Assembly (NCBI GenBank): GCA_030490835.1
Contig: CM059975.1
Span: 52,443,174-52,507,173 of the forward strand
Source of the DNA: Annona cherimola
Taxonomy: Eukaryota > Streptophyta > Magnoliopsida > Magnoliales > Annonaceae
Reading direction: 5' to 3'
Length of the DNA stretch: 64,000 nucleotides
Part shown: in pieces, positions 45,090-58,129 of the stretch
Layout: each line of letters starts with the position of its first letter
Position numbering within the stretch: position 1 is the first letter of the stretch
Notes under the pieces: generated by a model
The model's database searches: none
The model's input: the letters and a program-made list of their open reading frames with translations, nothing else
What the model was told of the DNA's origin: nothing
Made by a program: the position numbers and the translations under genes

Positions 45090-45911
45090 ATGTATATGAT
45101 ATCGAATCCCTGAATTCTCTTCGTGCTAAACTTGATCAACTTTTACAACAAAAGAAACAGGAACCCATAGACCGAAATGCATCTTCTTCTCGACAAATTT
45201 CATGTGAGATCTGTGGAGCTAAGCTCTACATTACACGTCTGATGTAGTTTTGTCATCCAGGACACCACAAGCGAGCAGGCTAATGCAATCAACAACCAGT
45301 ATGATACTCGCACCTATAGTAACCCTTACTCAAATACTTACAACACTAGATGGAGAAACCACCTCAATTTCTCTTGGGCAAATCAGTCAAATACCCAAAA
45401 CTATGCTAAAAAAAATAAGCCACCTGGTTTTCTAAAAAAGCCTCTCAACCCACCATCATATCAAATTCAACTTGCCTTACCCGCACCACCTTCAGCACAA
45501 TCCTTTAATCCTTTAATTGATAAATTATTTGAAAGATTGGACCAAATGCAAACCCACATTAATTTGCTTCAAAACCGAATTGCCCAACAAGCCACCTTAT
45601 CATCCCATAAAAAATAAGGCAAACTCCCTAGCCAACCTGAAGTAAACCCTTGAGAACAAGTGCAAGTAGTTATCTTGAGGAGTGGAAAGCACCTCAACCC
45701 ACCTCAACCATCTCAAATTGACATTAAAAAGGAGGTCGAATAGGTACAAGAGTAAGAAGAGGAGCCACAAACTGAGCCAATGATGGAAAAGCCATACATC
45801 CCGTCACCTCCTTATCGACCTCCTCTTCCCTTCTCTCAAAGGCAAAGACAGACAAAACTTCACAAGCAGTTCTAGAAATTTATTTCAACACTCAAGAACC
45901 TATCAATCAGC
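45090..45911 (+). pseudogene. gag: Gypsy gag C-terminal remnant and gag-pol linker
   Basis: After removal of the solo LTR the gag frame continues with DIESLNSLRAKLDQLLQQKK, then SCEICGAKLYI, half of a zinc-knuckle-like motif. A Pro/Gln-rich linker (LALPAPPSAQSFNPLIDKLF, RPPLPFSQRQRQ) leads to the protease. Stops occur at several places. Confidence 0.6.
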
Positions 45912-46837
45912 GTGTCATTTATTGACATGATCTCTTTGATGCCAACTTATGCAAAACTCCTAAAGGAGATGTTGTCCAACAAAAGAATGCTTGAGGAATA
46001 CAGAACCATTGTACTTATTGAAGAGTGTAGTGCCATCTTGCAGAACAAGCTACCTGAAAAGCTAAAGGATCCTGGGAGCTTCTCTATTTTTTATGTTCTT
46101 GAAAATGTCCAAATTAGCAAGGCGCTATGTGATCTCGGAGCCAGTATAAGTCTGATCCCTCTCTTCATCTGTAAAAAGCTGAACATGGGCGATCTAAAAT
46201 CAACTTCTATGTCTCTCCAACTGGCCGATCGATTAATCAAATTTCCGGTTGACATTCTTGAAAATGTTCCCTTAAAAGTCGGCAAGTTGTTCATCCCAGT
46301 CGACTTTATAGTCCTCGACATGGAGGAGGACTGCCAAATTCCAATCATTTTTTATGATCTTTCTTAGCCACTACTAGAGCTATCATCGAAGTCAAGAACG
46401 GTCAATTCTCATTGACGGTCGGAGATGAAAAGGTCGAATTCAACCTTTCTGAAGCAACAAAGCACCCATCAACCGATAACTCCTACCTACGAGTCGACAT
46501 CATCGACCCTTTGCCAATTAAGGAAAAAGATAACCTGATAGAGGTATGTATCATTCAGAGTGCAACTATTGAAAATGATAACCCTGAACTTTCTGCTTGT
46601 GCAGCTCTTTTTGATGGAAACCCTCCTATCTCACCTAGTGCCATCTCAACACCGGAGAAACTGGATATGGACGCCAACCCTCTGTCCTCGACGAGACCAA
46701 AGGAAGAAGCACCAATGATAGAACTCAAATCTCTTCCTAAAAATCTCAAGTATGCATTTCTTGGCCCAAATGCTACTTATCAAGTCATAATCAATGCAAA
46801 TCTTTCTAAATCCCAATCTGATGAACTGTTAACTTAA
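45912..46837 (+). pseudogene. pol: Gypsy aspartic protease and linker
   Basis: The frame 45912-46367 includes LCDLGASISLIPLFICKKL, where the usual D-[ST]-G reads D-L-G, then QLADRLIKFPVDILENVPLK and FIVLDMEEDCQIPIIF. After a frame break at ~46368, a second frame (46412-46837) has a linker (FNLSEATKHPSTDNSYLRVD; LKSLPKNLKYAFLGPNATYQ) that precedes RT in Athila-type elements. Confidence 0.8.
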
Positions 46838-47989
46838 CTAAGAAAACATAAGAAGGCAATTGGCTACTACATTAATGACCTACCTGGTATTAGCCCTTCT
46901 CTATGCATGCACAGAATTCTCATGGAAGACAATTGCAAGACAAGCATTGAACCTCAAAGGTATCTGAATATGAACATGAGAAGTGGTGAAAGAAAAAATT
47001 TTAAAACTTCTTGATGCCAGAACCATTTACCCTATTTTTGATAGTAGTTGGCTAAGCCCAGTACGTGTGGTACCCAAGAAAAGCGATATGACTGTCATGA
47101 AAAATGATAAAAACAAACTTATACCAACTAAGACAGTCACGGGTTGGCGAATGTGCATCAATTATCGCAAACTGAACATTGCCACTCGAAAGGACCATTT
47201 TCCTTTGCCCTTCATTGATCAAATACTTGAATGACTTGCCAATCACTCTTACTTTTGCTATTTAGATGGTTACTCCGGTTACTTCCAAATTCCTATTCAC
47301 TCATGGAATCAAATGAAAACTACTTTCACCTACTCATACAACACTTTTGCATATAGACGCATACCTTTTGGTCTTTGCAATGCACTTGTCACTTTTCAAT
47401 GATATATGATGACCATATTTTTTAATTACATTGAAAATATAATGGAAGTATTTATGGATGATTTTTTGTGTTTATGTCTCTACTTTTGACTCATGTTTAT
47501 CTAACTTGTCTAAGATTTTACAAAGGTGCGAAGAAACCAACTTGATTTTGAAATAGAAAAAGTGTCATTTCATGGTACAAGAAGGAATTGTATTGGGATA
47601 TTTAGTTTCAAACAGAAGTATTGAGGTTGACCGAGAAAAAATAGAAGTCATTGAAAAACCACCGCCACCTAATTCCGTCAAAGAAATTTGAATTTTTCTG
47701 GGACATACCAGTTTCTATCGACATTTTATTAAAGATTTTTCTAAAATTGTAAAACATTGACTAACCTGCTAAATCAAAATTTAAAATTCAATTTTTCTAA
47801 TGATTGTCTGAAGTTATTTTGTATGTTAAAAGAAGCTTTGACCACTGCCCCAATTATACAACCCCTAACTGGAGACTACCTTTTGAGATCATGTGTGATG
47901 CAAGTGACCATGCGGTTGGGGCAGTTCTAGGTCAATGGAAGGACAACAAGCCAATTATCCATCACAGAAATGTCAATTATCCAGATTGA
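46838..47989 (+). pseudogene. pol: Gypsy reverse transcriptase and RNase H remnant
   Basis: RT words in order: WLSPVRVVPKKSDMTV, GWRMCINYRKLNIATRKDHF, LPFIDQILE (to 47234), then after a stop LDGYSGYFQIPIH and RIPFGLCNA, the catalytic-box position FMDDF near 47453, HFMVQEGIVLGYLVS and FLGHTSFYRHFIKDFSK. RNase H start: FEIMCDASDHAVGAVLGQ (about 47882-47935). At least five stops or frame breaks. Confidence 0.85.
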
Positions 47990-48159
47990 ATGAGAGAGCC
48001 AATTATACATCATAAAAATGTCAAATATGAAACCCTAGATCATATATCTCTAATATCCTTTGCTCCTAAAGCTTGATCACGTTACTATATTAGTAATGTT
48101 TTCCCTTTTCTTAGATTCACCATAGGTTTTATTATTTCTCTTTTGTTTCAATTGCCTAT

Positions 48160-48530
48160 GACAACTAAATTTGCTACAGTTAAGATCTTAACCCAATCCT
48201 CATGAGGATAGTTTTTTATATACTGTAGGTTACGACCCATGCACTTGCGGAATAGCCCACAACAAAATCCATGGTATCACGTGAGAAGTCATTTGCCATC
48301 AGCTTTTCCTATTCTTTTTATGTGACAGAATTTCCATCAACTAGATTAGTGATCAACTAAATTTGCTATAGTTAAGATTTTAACTCGATTCTCATGGACA
48401 CGATTTTTTATATACTGCATGCTACAACATGTGCACTTGCGGAATAGCCCACAATAAAATCCATGGAATCACATGAGAAGTCGTTTGCCATCAACTTTTC
48501 TTATTCTCTTTATGTGATCGAGCGAGTGAT
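48160..48530 (+). repeat. ~190-bp direct duplication
   Basis: The segment starting CAACTAAATTTGCTACAGTT at about 48160 is repeated from about 48351 (CAACTAAATTTGCTATAGTT). Both contain CTTGCGGAATAGCCCACAA, AAAATCCATGG and GAGAAGTC...TTTGCCATCA. The copies differ at scattered positions. Confidence 0.85.
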
Positions 48531-48649
48531 TTATTTTTCTCTATACCACCTAACTCCTTTACCACATGAGGCAAGCTTTTGACCACTTTCTTTGAAAAAT
48601 ATTTTCCTTCAAACAAAACCAAAAACATCAAGGACAAAAATCAATTCAT
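48531..48649 (+). pseudogene. gag: Second gypsy gag remnant, left piece
   Basis: FFEKYFPSNKTKNIKDKNQF is homologous to the gag at 43,500-43,600. It is cut at 48649 by the gypsy element with TSD CTAGA and resumes at 62497. Confidence 0.7.
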
Positions 48650-48654
48650 CTAGA

Positions 48655-51600
48655 TGTGATACCAAAACCAAATGAGGTCCATACAAGTAAACTAGACATT
48701 TAATTTTGATTCATTGTATTATTCAATTGAATGACAGGGATTAAGGCCATTGATTTAGAAAGGTGATTAAATTAGTCACCATAGCTCAAGGTGGATTAAT
48801 GTGTACGAAGAGACTAAATGAGGTATAGGAAATGAGGATATGTTATGATTAATTATTTCATACATTATGATATAGGGTGTTTTTGGAAATGAATAAAACT
48901 TTTGGTGAAAAGTTTTGGAGAGTAAAAGTTGTCAAATGATGTGATATGATAGGAGTAATGATGATGAGTAAAAAGGATAAAGTTAAAATAGATAGGTTAG
49001 TTGTGTGGGTATTTGTGTAGAAGTGATTAAAAAATAGGATAGTTGTATAGGAAAACGTGAAAAAATGATTAAAAATATGATAGTTGTGGAGAGCGAAAAG
49101 TTTTAGATTGAAAAGTTTAAACTTGACATTTTAAACCATTGCCAAACACACCTTTAATTGATGATAATTATGGGATTGATGTAAATAATATTAGAAAATT
49201 CATAACTTGACGCCTATAAGACGGATTGACGTGAAATTTGATGGGTAAGCACATGATAATATTGTTGGAAACAATAGTTGAATCGAAAAACAAATTGAAC
49301 AAAGCACAAGTTTCGATGATTAACAAATACAAATTTGAGTACGTTATGATTATTAATGAGTTTTGTGAATATCTTTAAGGAATGAAAAATCAAACCAAGT
49401 CGGTCATCAAGTCGACTCCGACTTCAACTTTGGCGAAGTCGATCCCTAAGTCGACTCCACAAGCGACTTCAACTGGCATTTTTTTTACAGCGTTGAAATT
49501 GGGGATTTGAACATCCGAAGTCGCAAATGAAGTCGACTCCAATTGCGACTTGAGGCCAAGTCGCAGACGAAGTCGACCCCAAAATCGACTTGGAGCAGCA
49601 TTTCCCTTCCAGCGTTGATTTTGGAAGACAGAACAACTGAAGTCGCAGACGAAGTCGACTCCACTTGCGACTTGGGTAAAGTCGCAGATGAAGTCAACTC
49701 CAGTATCGACTTCAAGCAGCAACTTTCCTCCAGCGTTGAATCAAGTAGCAAAATTTTTTGAAGTCGCAACCTAAGTCGACTCCACATGCGACTTGGGTGA
49801 AGTCGCAGGCAAAGTCGACTCAAGCATCAACTTCAACATGATAAGACAGATTTTCAAGATCAAATCGAAGACCGAGTCCACTTCAAGATAAAATAGAAGA
49901 TGAAGACGACTCAAATTTCTCAAACTTGAATATATGAAGACTAATCCAAGTTTAAAGCAAGCAGGACACATGGATTCATTCATTCCAAATCAAAGTTGGA
50001 TTTGTACATACAAGATTCAAGTTCTTCAAGTTCTCGAGACTTAAAGCTAAAGAAATTTTGTACAAATAAGCTCCTAGTATTGAAAGACAAAAGAAGAAGA
50101 AGAAGTTAAGCAAGCAAGAGACGCCTCAACAAAGATCAAACTGACTTGGCACAAGGAAATAGCCAAGTCGCACCCCAAGTCGACTCGAAGATCGACTTGA
50201 GGCCAAGTCTCAAACCAAGTCGACCCAGAAGACAGACTTGGAAACTGAAGAACAACTAAAGTCGCACACGAAGTCGACTCCATCATGCGACTTGGGTGAA
50301 GTCGCACACGAAGTCGACTCCACCTGCGACTTGGAAACGTAACGTTCGAATTTTTGAACGTTGGAACATTTATTACGCGCCAACCAACTTTATAACGTTC
50401 AAAATTCTCCCTCCTCTATATATAGACACTCAAGAAAACATGGATAAATACAAGACAGAGCTGAAAAAGAGGAAAGAAGTACTACTAAGAGTTTTAATCC
50501 ACTTTTCTCTACAATTGAGTGATTTATACACTTTCAAAGGAAGAACAAGCTTCGAAGTTGCTGTTGGCTTCAACGCAATACGATTCGTTGCTTCTACAGA
50601 TTCTTCCTCGAGCTGAAACTTGCTACAAATTTTGTAAAGTGTAGATTTCTTCTATTACATCTTGTTATTTGATTTTGGTGCTTGGTTTGAGTTTGGTATT
50701 TTAAACCAAGATATATCAAGTAGGGTTGTGATTGGAGTGTAACTCATCACCTACTTGTGTTGCTTGTTATACATGCCCCCTAGAGCTAGAATCTAGAAGA
50801 GAGCGGAGACTCTAGTTGTATTCGCGGAATACATAGTGGAACCCAAGTCATAAGGGACACACTTGGAAGAGTGGAGTAGGGAAAGGTTGAACGAACCACT
50901 ATAAATCTTGTTTACTGTTTTTCATTTTCGCTTTCATTATCTTATTACTTTCTATTTGTTTCATTAAAGGGGTTTAAACTAAATCAGGGTAAAATCTCTA
51001 ATTAAAGCTGTAAAATTTTTAAATACCCAATTCACCCCTCCCCTCTCGGGTAATTGCCATAAACTCGGGACCAACAAATATGCTCTACCATATGAATGGA
51101 ATGGATTATAAAAATTATGATTTAATTAAGGTGCTAATTATTTAATTCGTCCAAAATCAAGAAACAATTTTAAATGACCATAACTTACACTAGAAAGGTC
51201 ATTTTGAGATGAATTTTTTCATGAATAGTTAAAACGACATGACTTATCATATGGATGGGATTGATAAGCTAATTAGTATGAAAAATTCTTAATCACAAAA
51301 TGACAAAATCAATTGACTTCGTCTTCAAAGGGGAGACATGTCATTAATAGAAAAGTCAAATGGGTTAATGCTTGAGATGATATGAATTTTTTAGGCATTT
51401 TTAATAATTCAAAAATTCAAATTTTGAGGGTAAAAAGTCCAGCAATATCAAGTGTGATTAATAACCCAAGATTGGGTAGAAATTGTAGCTACAAAATGGA
51501 AAAATAGGGGGGCTAAGGTGGTCATAGCATGGACGTGCAAGTGGGCTGTTTTGGAGCAGATTTTTATTTTTTAAAAATTCTGAAAAATAATAATTACAAG

Positions 51601-54430
51601 AGATAAATATGAAAGCTCAAAAGGATAATTATGTGCATTATCTAAACCTCAAATGAGGTGGAAATAAAAAAAGAAAAGGGCAACAATATAAAAACAAGAG
51701 AGAGTGGTTGTTGGACGTTTTCACTTGTGGACATCTTTGGGTGAAAAAAACTACTAAGGGACAATAGGTGGGACGTCCCCAAGCAAGGATAAAGAGAGGG
51801 AAAAGGGAAGAGAAAGGGGAGAAAAAGAGGAGAAAGAGGAAGAATCCAAGCTTGTCGATTTGGAGTGAAACTACACAAGTTCAAGTAGATATCAACTAAG
51901 TTTGGGTTCTTAATTTCTAAGTTTTCTAGATCCATTCATGGGTCTTAAATTGATTTATTTATGAACCCTAAATGATGATTTAAGAGTCCTTTAATAATGT
52001 TATTAAATGCTAAATGATTTAGAGGATTCAATTTAAGTTTTCTAGCATGCTAGGTATGATTTTAGGGTTAATTATCCAAAGTATACCTTGCCATAATTTT
52101 TGTTTAATTCCCATTTAAGTTGTCATTTTAAGCATATGATATGTGTGGATGGTGTTAAATGTTTTCATGTTTAATATATGTTGAACTAAGCATGATTTAT
52201 GAACCTTAGAAGGGTGAAACATAGACTTAACAATTTGATGAAAATTCTACTCTTTTGAGGTGAAATTTGTGCATGAATTAAACAAACTAATATGTGGGTT
52301 ATTTGGAGGGTAAAATACCCTAAATTTAAGGTGTAATGGATGTCCAACATGGGGCTGAAACTAAATCCAAAAAACCCTGTTTTGGTTGGACATGAAATGT
52401 AGATGTCTAAGGGTGGAGAAGAATGGATGGAAATTTTCTGTTTTGGGCAATTTGATTTATGGACTTTGAATTCATGAAAATATCCTAAATATGGAGCAAA
52501 AAGGAGATGTACTAGGGCTGGAAATAAAGGTGTAAAAATCTGCTTATGGGACACATGTTAATATGGACGTTTAACGTAGAAAGTATGATGGAAAAGTTGC
52601 TGTTTTGGAACCATGTAATTAAGGAATTTTAATCTCATGAAAATATCCTAAATTATGTGCAAAATAAATATTTTAATTAAGCCAAAATGGAAGGCAAGTT
52701 GCTGTTTTAAAAAAATTGAATAATACATAATATATGTGTGACTAAGAGGGTGCACATGAAGAGTATAGATGGCAAGGATGAGAAATGACTAAATATGATT
52801 TGCTAAAATGAAAAATTGGAGATAAATATGGTAAAATGTGAAAAGAGAGGGATGTTTTGATAAAATTAAGAATTCTCAAAATTTTAGGATTAATATGTAA
52901 AGCCCTAACTCATAAGTGCCTAAAATGAGCACCAATGTCAGCAATATAAAAAGTGGATGTTAAATGATGAATGAGAAGTAATGAACTTCCATATGTTGAG
53001 TTAAATGAAATGTTATAATAAGCTTGAAAATTGGTCCTCAATAAGGGTATTAAAAATCGAAAAAATGGTTGCTAAGGAAGCGTATGTTATACCGATGTGT
53101 GAATTGATAAAATGAACACCCATTTTGAAAGACAAGTGGGTTACGTAAATTAATGAAAATCATGTGGGTTGGAAAACTATATATTGTGCAAGCATATGGG
53201 ATTATGTTTATGAATGCAATGTCATTCTTATGTGTATAGGAAAGGGCAAAAAAAAGATGAACGAAGGAAACTAACGTGAATTTAGGTAAGAAAGCAAATT
53301 TTTAAAACTTGCTTTCTTAAAATGTTGATAAAATGTTGCAATTTGATATTTAAATGCTTTGAAATATATCTTGCAAATGGATGTTTAAATGATTTTGGAA
53401 TCATTTAAGGATGGTCATCCTTATAACTCTTGCAAATGTACTTGTACAATATTTTATGAAATGATGCTAATAAACTATAGCTAAAATGTTTATTTATGAA
53501 AATCATGCAAGCATGTTTATTTTCATGTTTATGTTCATGTCTAAGTCTATGTTCATGATGCACAAGGTACTAGGTCCACTTTAGAGTAAAAGCAGATCGA
53601 TTGTCCCCCTCTAGTGTGACTAAGTTGCTAAGATAGGCCAAAGGCTGACGGCGCCCTCCCTCAAATGAGAGCAGAGCAGGATGATGGTCGCCTAGCTAGT
53701 GTACCATCATATAATGTTCATGTTTATGATGATAATAATGCATTGCATTATTCATGATATACCCATGATGGGTATGATGTTGCATTTTTCATAATATACC
53801 TATGAGTGGGTAGTTGGTTTCAAAGATGATTATTTAAAGGAAAACTTTGCCTGAAAAATGAATTGTTTGACTATGCAGCTTGCTTACTGAGTTTATACTC
53901 ACGATTTATTTTTCAAACCCTAAGACGGGTGCAAAGATAGCTACGAAGGAGGACCACAGGTTTAATGAAGAAATATGATTCACATGTTCTTGTGAATGCA
54001 CCTATATGATGAAAAATGTAATATGCATTGAATGTTTGCAACTTGATGCAATTTATGATATTTACACTGTGGTGTCTAATATGGATGGATGTATGACAAA
54101 TTGTTGAATTGAAAAAAAAACGTTGATGGATGATGAAATGTACACCTTATTATGATATGAATGCTATGAAATTTTATGTTATATGATGAAATATGATGTG
54201 TAGGAATTTAATATTGAATGTTTATATTAGGGTTTGATGTTGGACAAGGAGGGCAAAATTGTGCAAACATAACTAAGTGCCATTTGATCAATTCTTATGG
54301 ACTGAATTATTAATCCATATATGTGTTAAGATCCTGTCGTGTGACAGGGCAACAATCCTGTTTATGTTTACCAATCAATAAACGGCCTTGGAGTAACGCT
54401 CATGTTGTGAGCTCGGGTTGGAGTGCCATA
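48655..54430 (+). repeat. 5' LTR of gypsy element (with nested solo copia LTR)
   Basis: Starts TGTGATACCAAAACCAAATG and ends GGTTGGAGTGCCATA. TATA (TATAAAAAC) at 51687-51695. Interrupted by the solo copia LTR 49263-51076. The segment 52,578-53,465 is absent from the 3' LTR. Apparent minus-strand reading frames near 52,186-52,554 recur at 60,166-60,513 only because the LTRs are homologous. Confidence 0.9.
49263..51076 (+). mobile_element. Solo LTR of the copia family inside gypsy 5' LTR
   Basis: 1,814 bp from TGTTGGAAAC to ACCAACA with a perfect target duplication AATAT (49258-49262 and 51077-51081). Two clusters of GTCGAC hairpin units (49,400-49,830 and 50,160-50,330), TATA (TATATATAG) near 50415, and one CCCCTAGAGC...TCTAGAAGAGAG unit near 50,776-50,801. 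It is the longest LTR of the family here. Confidence 0.96.
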
Positions 54431-54435
54431 GAGCT

Positions 54436-54447
54436 TGCTATCAGAGC
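54436..54447 (+). other. Primer binding site of gypsy element, one mismatch
   Basis: TGCTATCAGAGC six bases after the 5' LTR matches TGGTATCAGAGC (initiator tRNA-Met) with one change. Confidence 0.8.
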
Positions 54448-57444
54448 ATGGATTGGTAAATATGCATGAAAAATTTATTAATTATGAAGATAAATTGAAC
54501 GTGGTGAAATATATGTGATTATATGTTGGTTGCTGTATGATTTAGTGAAATTAGGAATGATTTTCATTGCAATTTTGATAATTTATTGCAATTAGGGCAA
54601 ATGATTACGAATTATGAAAATAAGCCGATATGGGTCAATGTGATTAAAGAGGCTTAATGAGGATTAGGAAATTTGAATATATTAAGGATAATTACCTCAT
54701 ATATTAAGATTTAATTTATGGAGATTATGTTGATAATTATGGACTTAAGGTAGCAAATGCTAGAAAATGCGTAACTCAACACCGGGAATGTGGATTAAGA
54801 TGAAAATTGAAAGGTAAGTACATAATTTTGTGCTAAATCATATGGAAAGGTTGTATTATTTAAATAATGATGAAATTAAGGTGAAAATCGATCATCACCA
54901 TCAAAATTCAAGTATGACTTCAAATGAGCATAATTTGAGCTAGAAAAGTTGGATTGAGACGAAATTTGAAATAAATGGTTAAAATTATGAGATGAATGCA
55001 ATGAGAGGCTTGGATTAAGCTAATGATAATGGGATCATGGTTGCACGAAAATAAAGTGTATACCTTTGATTTTTGTGCACCAAAAAGTAAACTTGTAATT
55101 ATGTTAAAGTAAGGTGATTAATTATATTTTTAATGGCAAAAATGAGGTGGAAAAAAGGAGATAATTACACATAAATTTTATGAATTATTTAAAATGATAA
55201 AATCTATGATAAAATTCAGTGATTAATGACATGATTTAAAGGCTAATGGATTAGCTAAAGGAGCTTGAAAAGGTGGCTCACACATGGACGTGAAAGTGGG
55301 CTGTTTGCATGGAATTTTAATTTTTAAAAATTACAAAATATGTAATTAACTGAACTACATGACAAAAGTGGTTAATGGAATTAATTTGGGATGGATTTTG
55401 TCGCACAAAATGCCAAAAATCCAATGCACATGTGACGTTGAAAAAAATGGACAGCAACATGGAAGTTTGACAATGTGCTCGTTCAAGCTATTTTTGGATT
55501 TTTTATTAATTTTTTAATAGCTAATTCGACCCCTAAATTAGCTCCTAGTTAGGGTGATTAATTATACATTAATTTAAGCTGCAATTTTTTGGAAAAATTG
55601 CAAAAAAGGGCAGCTGATATGGACATGATTACATGAGCATTAAATGGACAACAGGAGATGTGGACGACCAAGCTGCATTATTTGATTTTTTATGATTTTT
55701 TTAATAAGATAAGTGGACCCCTAAGTAGGCTATTAGCTAGGGTAGTTAATTAGCCATTAATTAAAGTAAATTAGGTATGGAAAAAATGTGCAAAGGGCTG
55801 CTAAAATGGATGTCCAAACAGGGGGCAGATTTGTGTCCATTAATGTATGGATTTTTGATGATTTTTTATAAGATAAATATCTAATTTAAATTGATCATAT
55901 TTTATCATGTCAGCAATAGAGGATAAATACACTTTAATTAGCGACTAAATGATGTGGCAAGTGGGTCCCACAAGGCTAGAAAATCCAGCATATATATGAG
56001 TGCATGTCTATTTGGTCAAGGGCCCGGAGAGAGAAAATTTTTCAAAGGAGCAAATCCCTTTTCCAGTAGCTATGCACATCCCCTTATCCCAGCAGAATGA
56101 AAGGGAGAAAAAGAGTAGAAAAAGAGAAGAAAAAATGGAGAAAATAATGGGATTCAAGGTAGGAAAGATGGATCCAATACATGTAAGTATATTCCATGAT
56201 TTGAGTTCTTCAATTCTATATTTTTATGTTAAAAATGATATGTGGATTAGCCCAAATGATTTAAGGATGATTAAGAGGGTAAATACCCTAGATTTAGAGT
56301 ATATTGGATGTTCAAAGTGGGTTGAAATGATTGCCCTAAATCTGATTTTATGGGCATATGTTCGGACATGTCAAAACGGGTAAAATATATATCCAAAATG
56401 TGTATGGAAGTTGTTGTTTCATAAGAAAAAAAATTTTAATTTTTAAGTATATGTTAATACCCTAAATTTGGTGTAAGAAAAGCATGATTAATTTCTGGAA
56501 TTAGGTGATTAGAAATCTTTTTTGAATTAAGTGTCAAAAGAGACGTTGAAATGATGAAAAACGGGTTCTAATGTTACTTTTCAGAACCCTAAGATGAATG
56601 GATTAAAATCCGAAAATTAAACCCTAAATTATATGTTAATTAAGTAGTTTAATCATGCTGATTAGGGACTCAAGTTTCTGTGTTGAAAAATTTTAAGAAA
56701 CACATGAATTAAGTAATGAGAAATGGACACGTATGGAGAGATAAGCTTGAATAAATGATGAATGATTCATGTGAATTGTTAAAATGCAAAAATACATAAA
56801 TAAGTGATGGAAAATGTGGATTAGGTCACTGTTTTGATAAATAATGATAATCTCAAATTTTGAGATTATTATATGATGCCTAAGCTATTAACTAAGTGCT
56901 TAAAATGAGCACCGATGTGTGAAAAATGAAAATATGTTAAAATGGTAAATGGAAGTAATGAACCTCCAAATGATGATTTAATGAATGATTATTACATATA
57001 TGTAAGTTTACCCTACATAAGGGTATTAAAATGAATAAATTGATGACTTGATATGTATAGGCTATGTTGATACGTATGAACACCCAACTTGAAAGACAAG
57101 TGGGTTAAGTTAGTGTAATGCAAATCCAAATGGATTTATGTAGGTTGGAAAACTTAAGGAATATAAGTATTTGAAGATGATGCAAATAAATGAAATGTTA
57201 TTTTCATTTATTTAGGCAAAGACAAGAAAAATAATGGAAGAAAAGGGATTATGGCAATCTCAGGTAAGCAAGCAAACTTTTCAAATTATGGATTTTTCTC
57301 TATATGTTGAAATGATGATTATGTCAATGCTTTTATGATTATGTTTTGACAAATGGGCAAGCACACGTTTTGAAAATGACGGCTTTAATGCAAAGCCACA
57401 AGTTTTGGAAAATGATGACTTTAATGAAAAGCCTTAAGGTTTGC
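54448..57444 (+). repeat. Diverged LTR-like segment between primer site and gag
   Basis: Although inside the element, this 3-kb stretch follows the LTR sequence in the same order: AGGCTTAATGAGGATTAGGA near 54,650; CACATGGACGTGAAAGTGGG near 55,280 (compare 51,530); a TATATATGAG TATA-like word near 55,989 with a purine-rich leader; ATGAGCACCGATGTGTG near 56,906 (compare 52,927); GAAAGACAAGTGGGTTA near 57,089 (compare 53,128). It is much more diverged from the 5' LTR than the 3' LTR is. It joins gag in mid-domain near 57,445. Confidence 0.75.
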
Positions 57445-58057
57445 TTCATGGGAAGCAAGCGAGTTTGAAAGATTATATCAAGGAAGAATGTCAGTCACGG
57501 AGTATGCGACTAAGTTCAATACCTTGGTAAGATATGTGTCGTGGATTGCAAATGTGTCAGAAAACAAGGTACAAAGATTTCAACAAGGATTGAGGCTATA
57601 TCTAAAGGAGAGCCTTGCACCTTTGCTACTTAAGGACTATGCATCAAGTCTCGAAAGGACAAGAGCACTAGAGATAGAGGCATTGAGAACTCAAGAGCCA
57701 AGGCAAGAATAGGAATTGTTTAGCCCTGGTGTCAAGGAAGTGGAGACGAGGACGGAAAAGAGTAAGAAAGGAGGAATGGAAAAGAAAAAAGGTACCTCCA
57801 AGAAAAGAAATTCCCCACTACGTAAAAAGTGCCAAAAGTATCACTTAGGAGAATGTTTGAAAGGATCAAACAAATGCTACGAGTGTGGGCAGACAGGACA
57901 TATAGCCAAGGAGTGTGGCACAGGGGAAGCCAAGGTTATCAAGTGTTTTGTTTGTGACCAAGAAGGGCATATTGCCCCGAACTATCCAAATAAAACACAA
58001 ACGGCACAAGGGCGAGGAAGACCAGCCCAAACAAGGATAATCGCTACAACTAACTGA
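57445..58057 (+). pseudogene. gag: Gypsy gag C-terminal part with two zinc knuckles
   Basis: The frame SEFERLYQGRMSVTEYATKF ... QRFQQGLRLYLKESLAPLLL is the second half of the retrotransposon gag domain. TAG at 57710-57712 interrupts it, then the same frame runs to 58057. Knuckle 1 is CYECGQTGHIAKEC (from 57875); knuckle 2 is CFVCDQEGHIAPNY (from about 57944), with the last Cys replaced by Tyr. The first half of gag is missing. Confidence 0.85.
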
Positions 58058-58129
58058 CAGGGAACTTCTACGAACCGAGTACACGTGCATGCATTAACAC
58101 GTACGGAGTCTTAAGAGCAAGAAGAAAAG

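Larger units (their letters stand above)
43440..48140 (+). mobile_element. Degenerate Athila-like Ty3/gypsy element (interior)
   Basis: Order on plus: gag (43,440-43,837, resuming at 45,090), protease, RT and RNase H (47,804-47,989), the gypsy order. Many stops and frameshifts are present. A solo copia LTR splits gag. I found no matching 3' LTR. The protease and RT words (CDLGASISLIP; GWRMCINYRKLN; IPFGLCNA) look like the Athila/Tat branch without a chromodomain; that placement is inference. Confidence 0.8.

Noticed and set aside
52186..52554. Minus-strand frame of 122 codons with a similar one at 60166-60513
   Set aside because: The similarity comes from the two gypsy LTRs being copies of each other. 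It lies in non-coding LTR and has no recognisable domain.
56000..56383. 127-codon frame
   Set aside because: It lies in the diverged LTR-like segment just after a TATA-like word. Composition is that of a purine-rich leader and no domain is seen.
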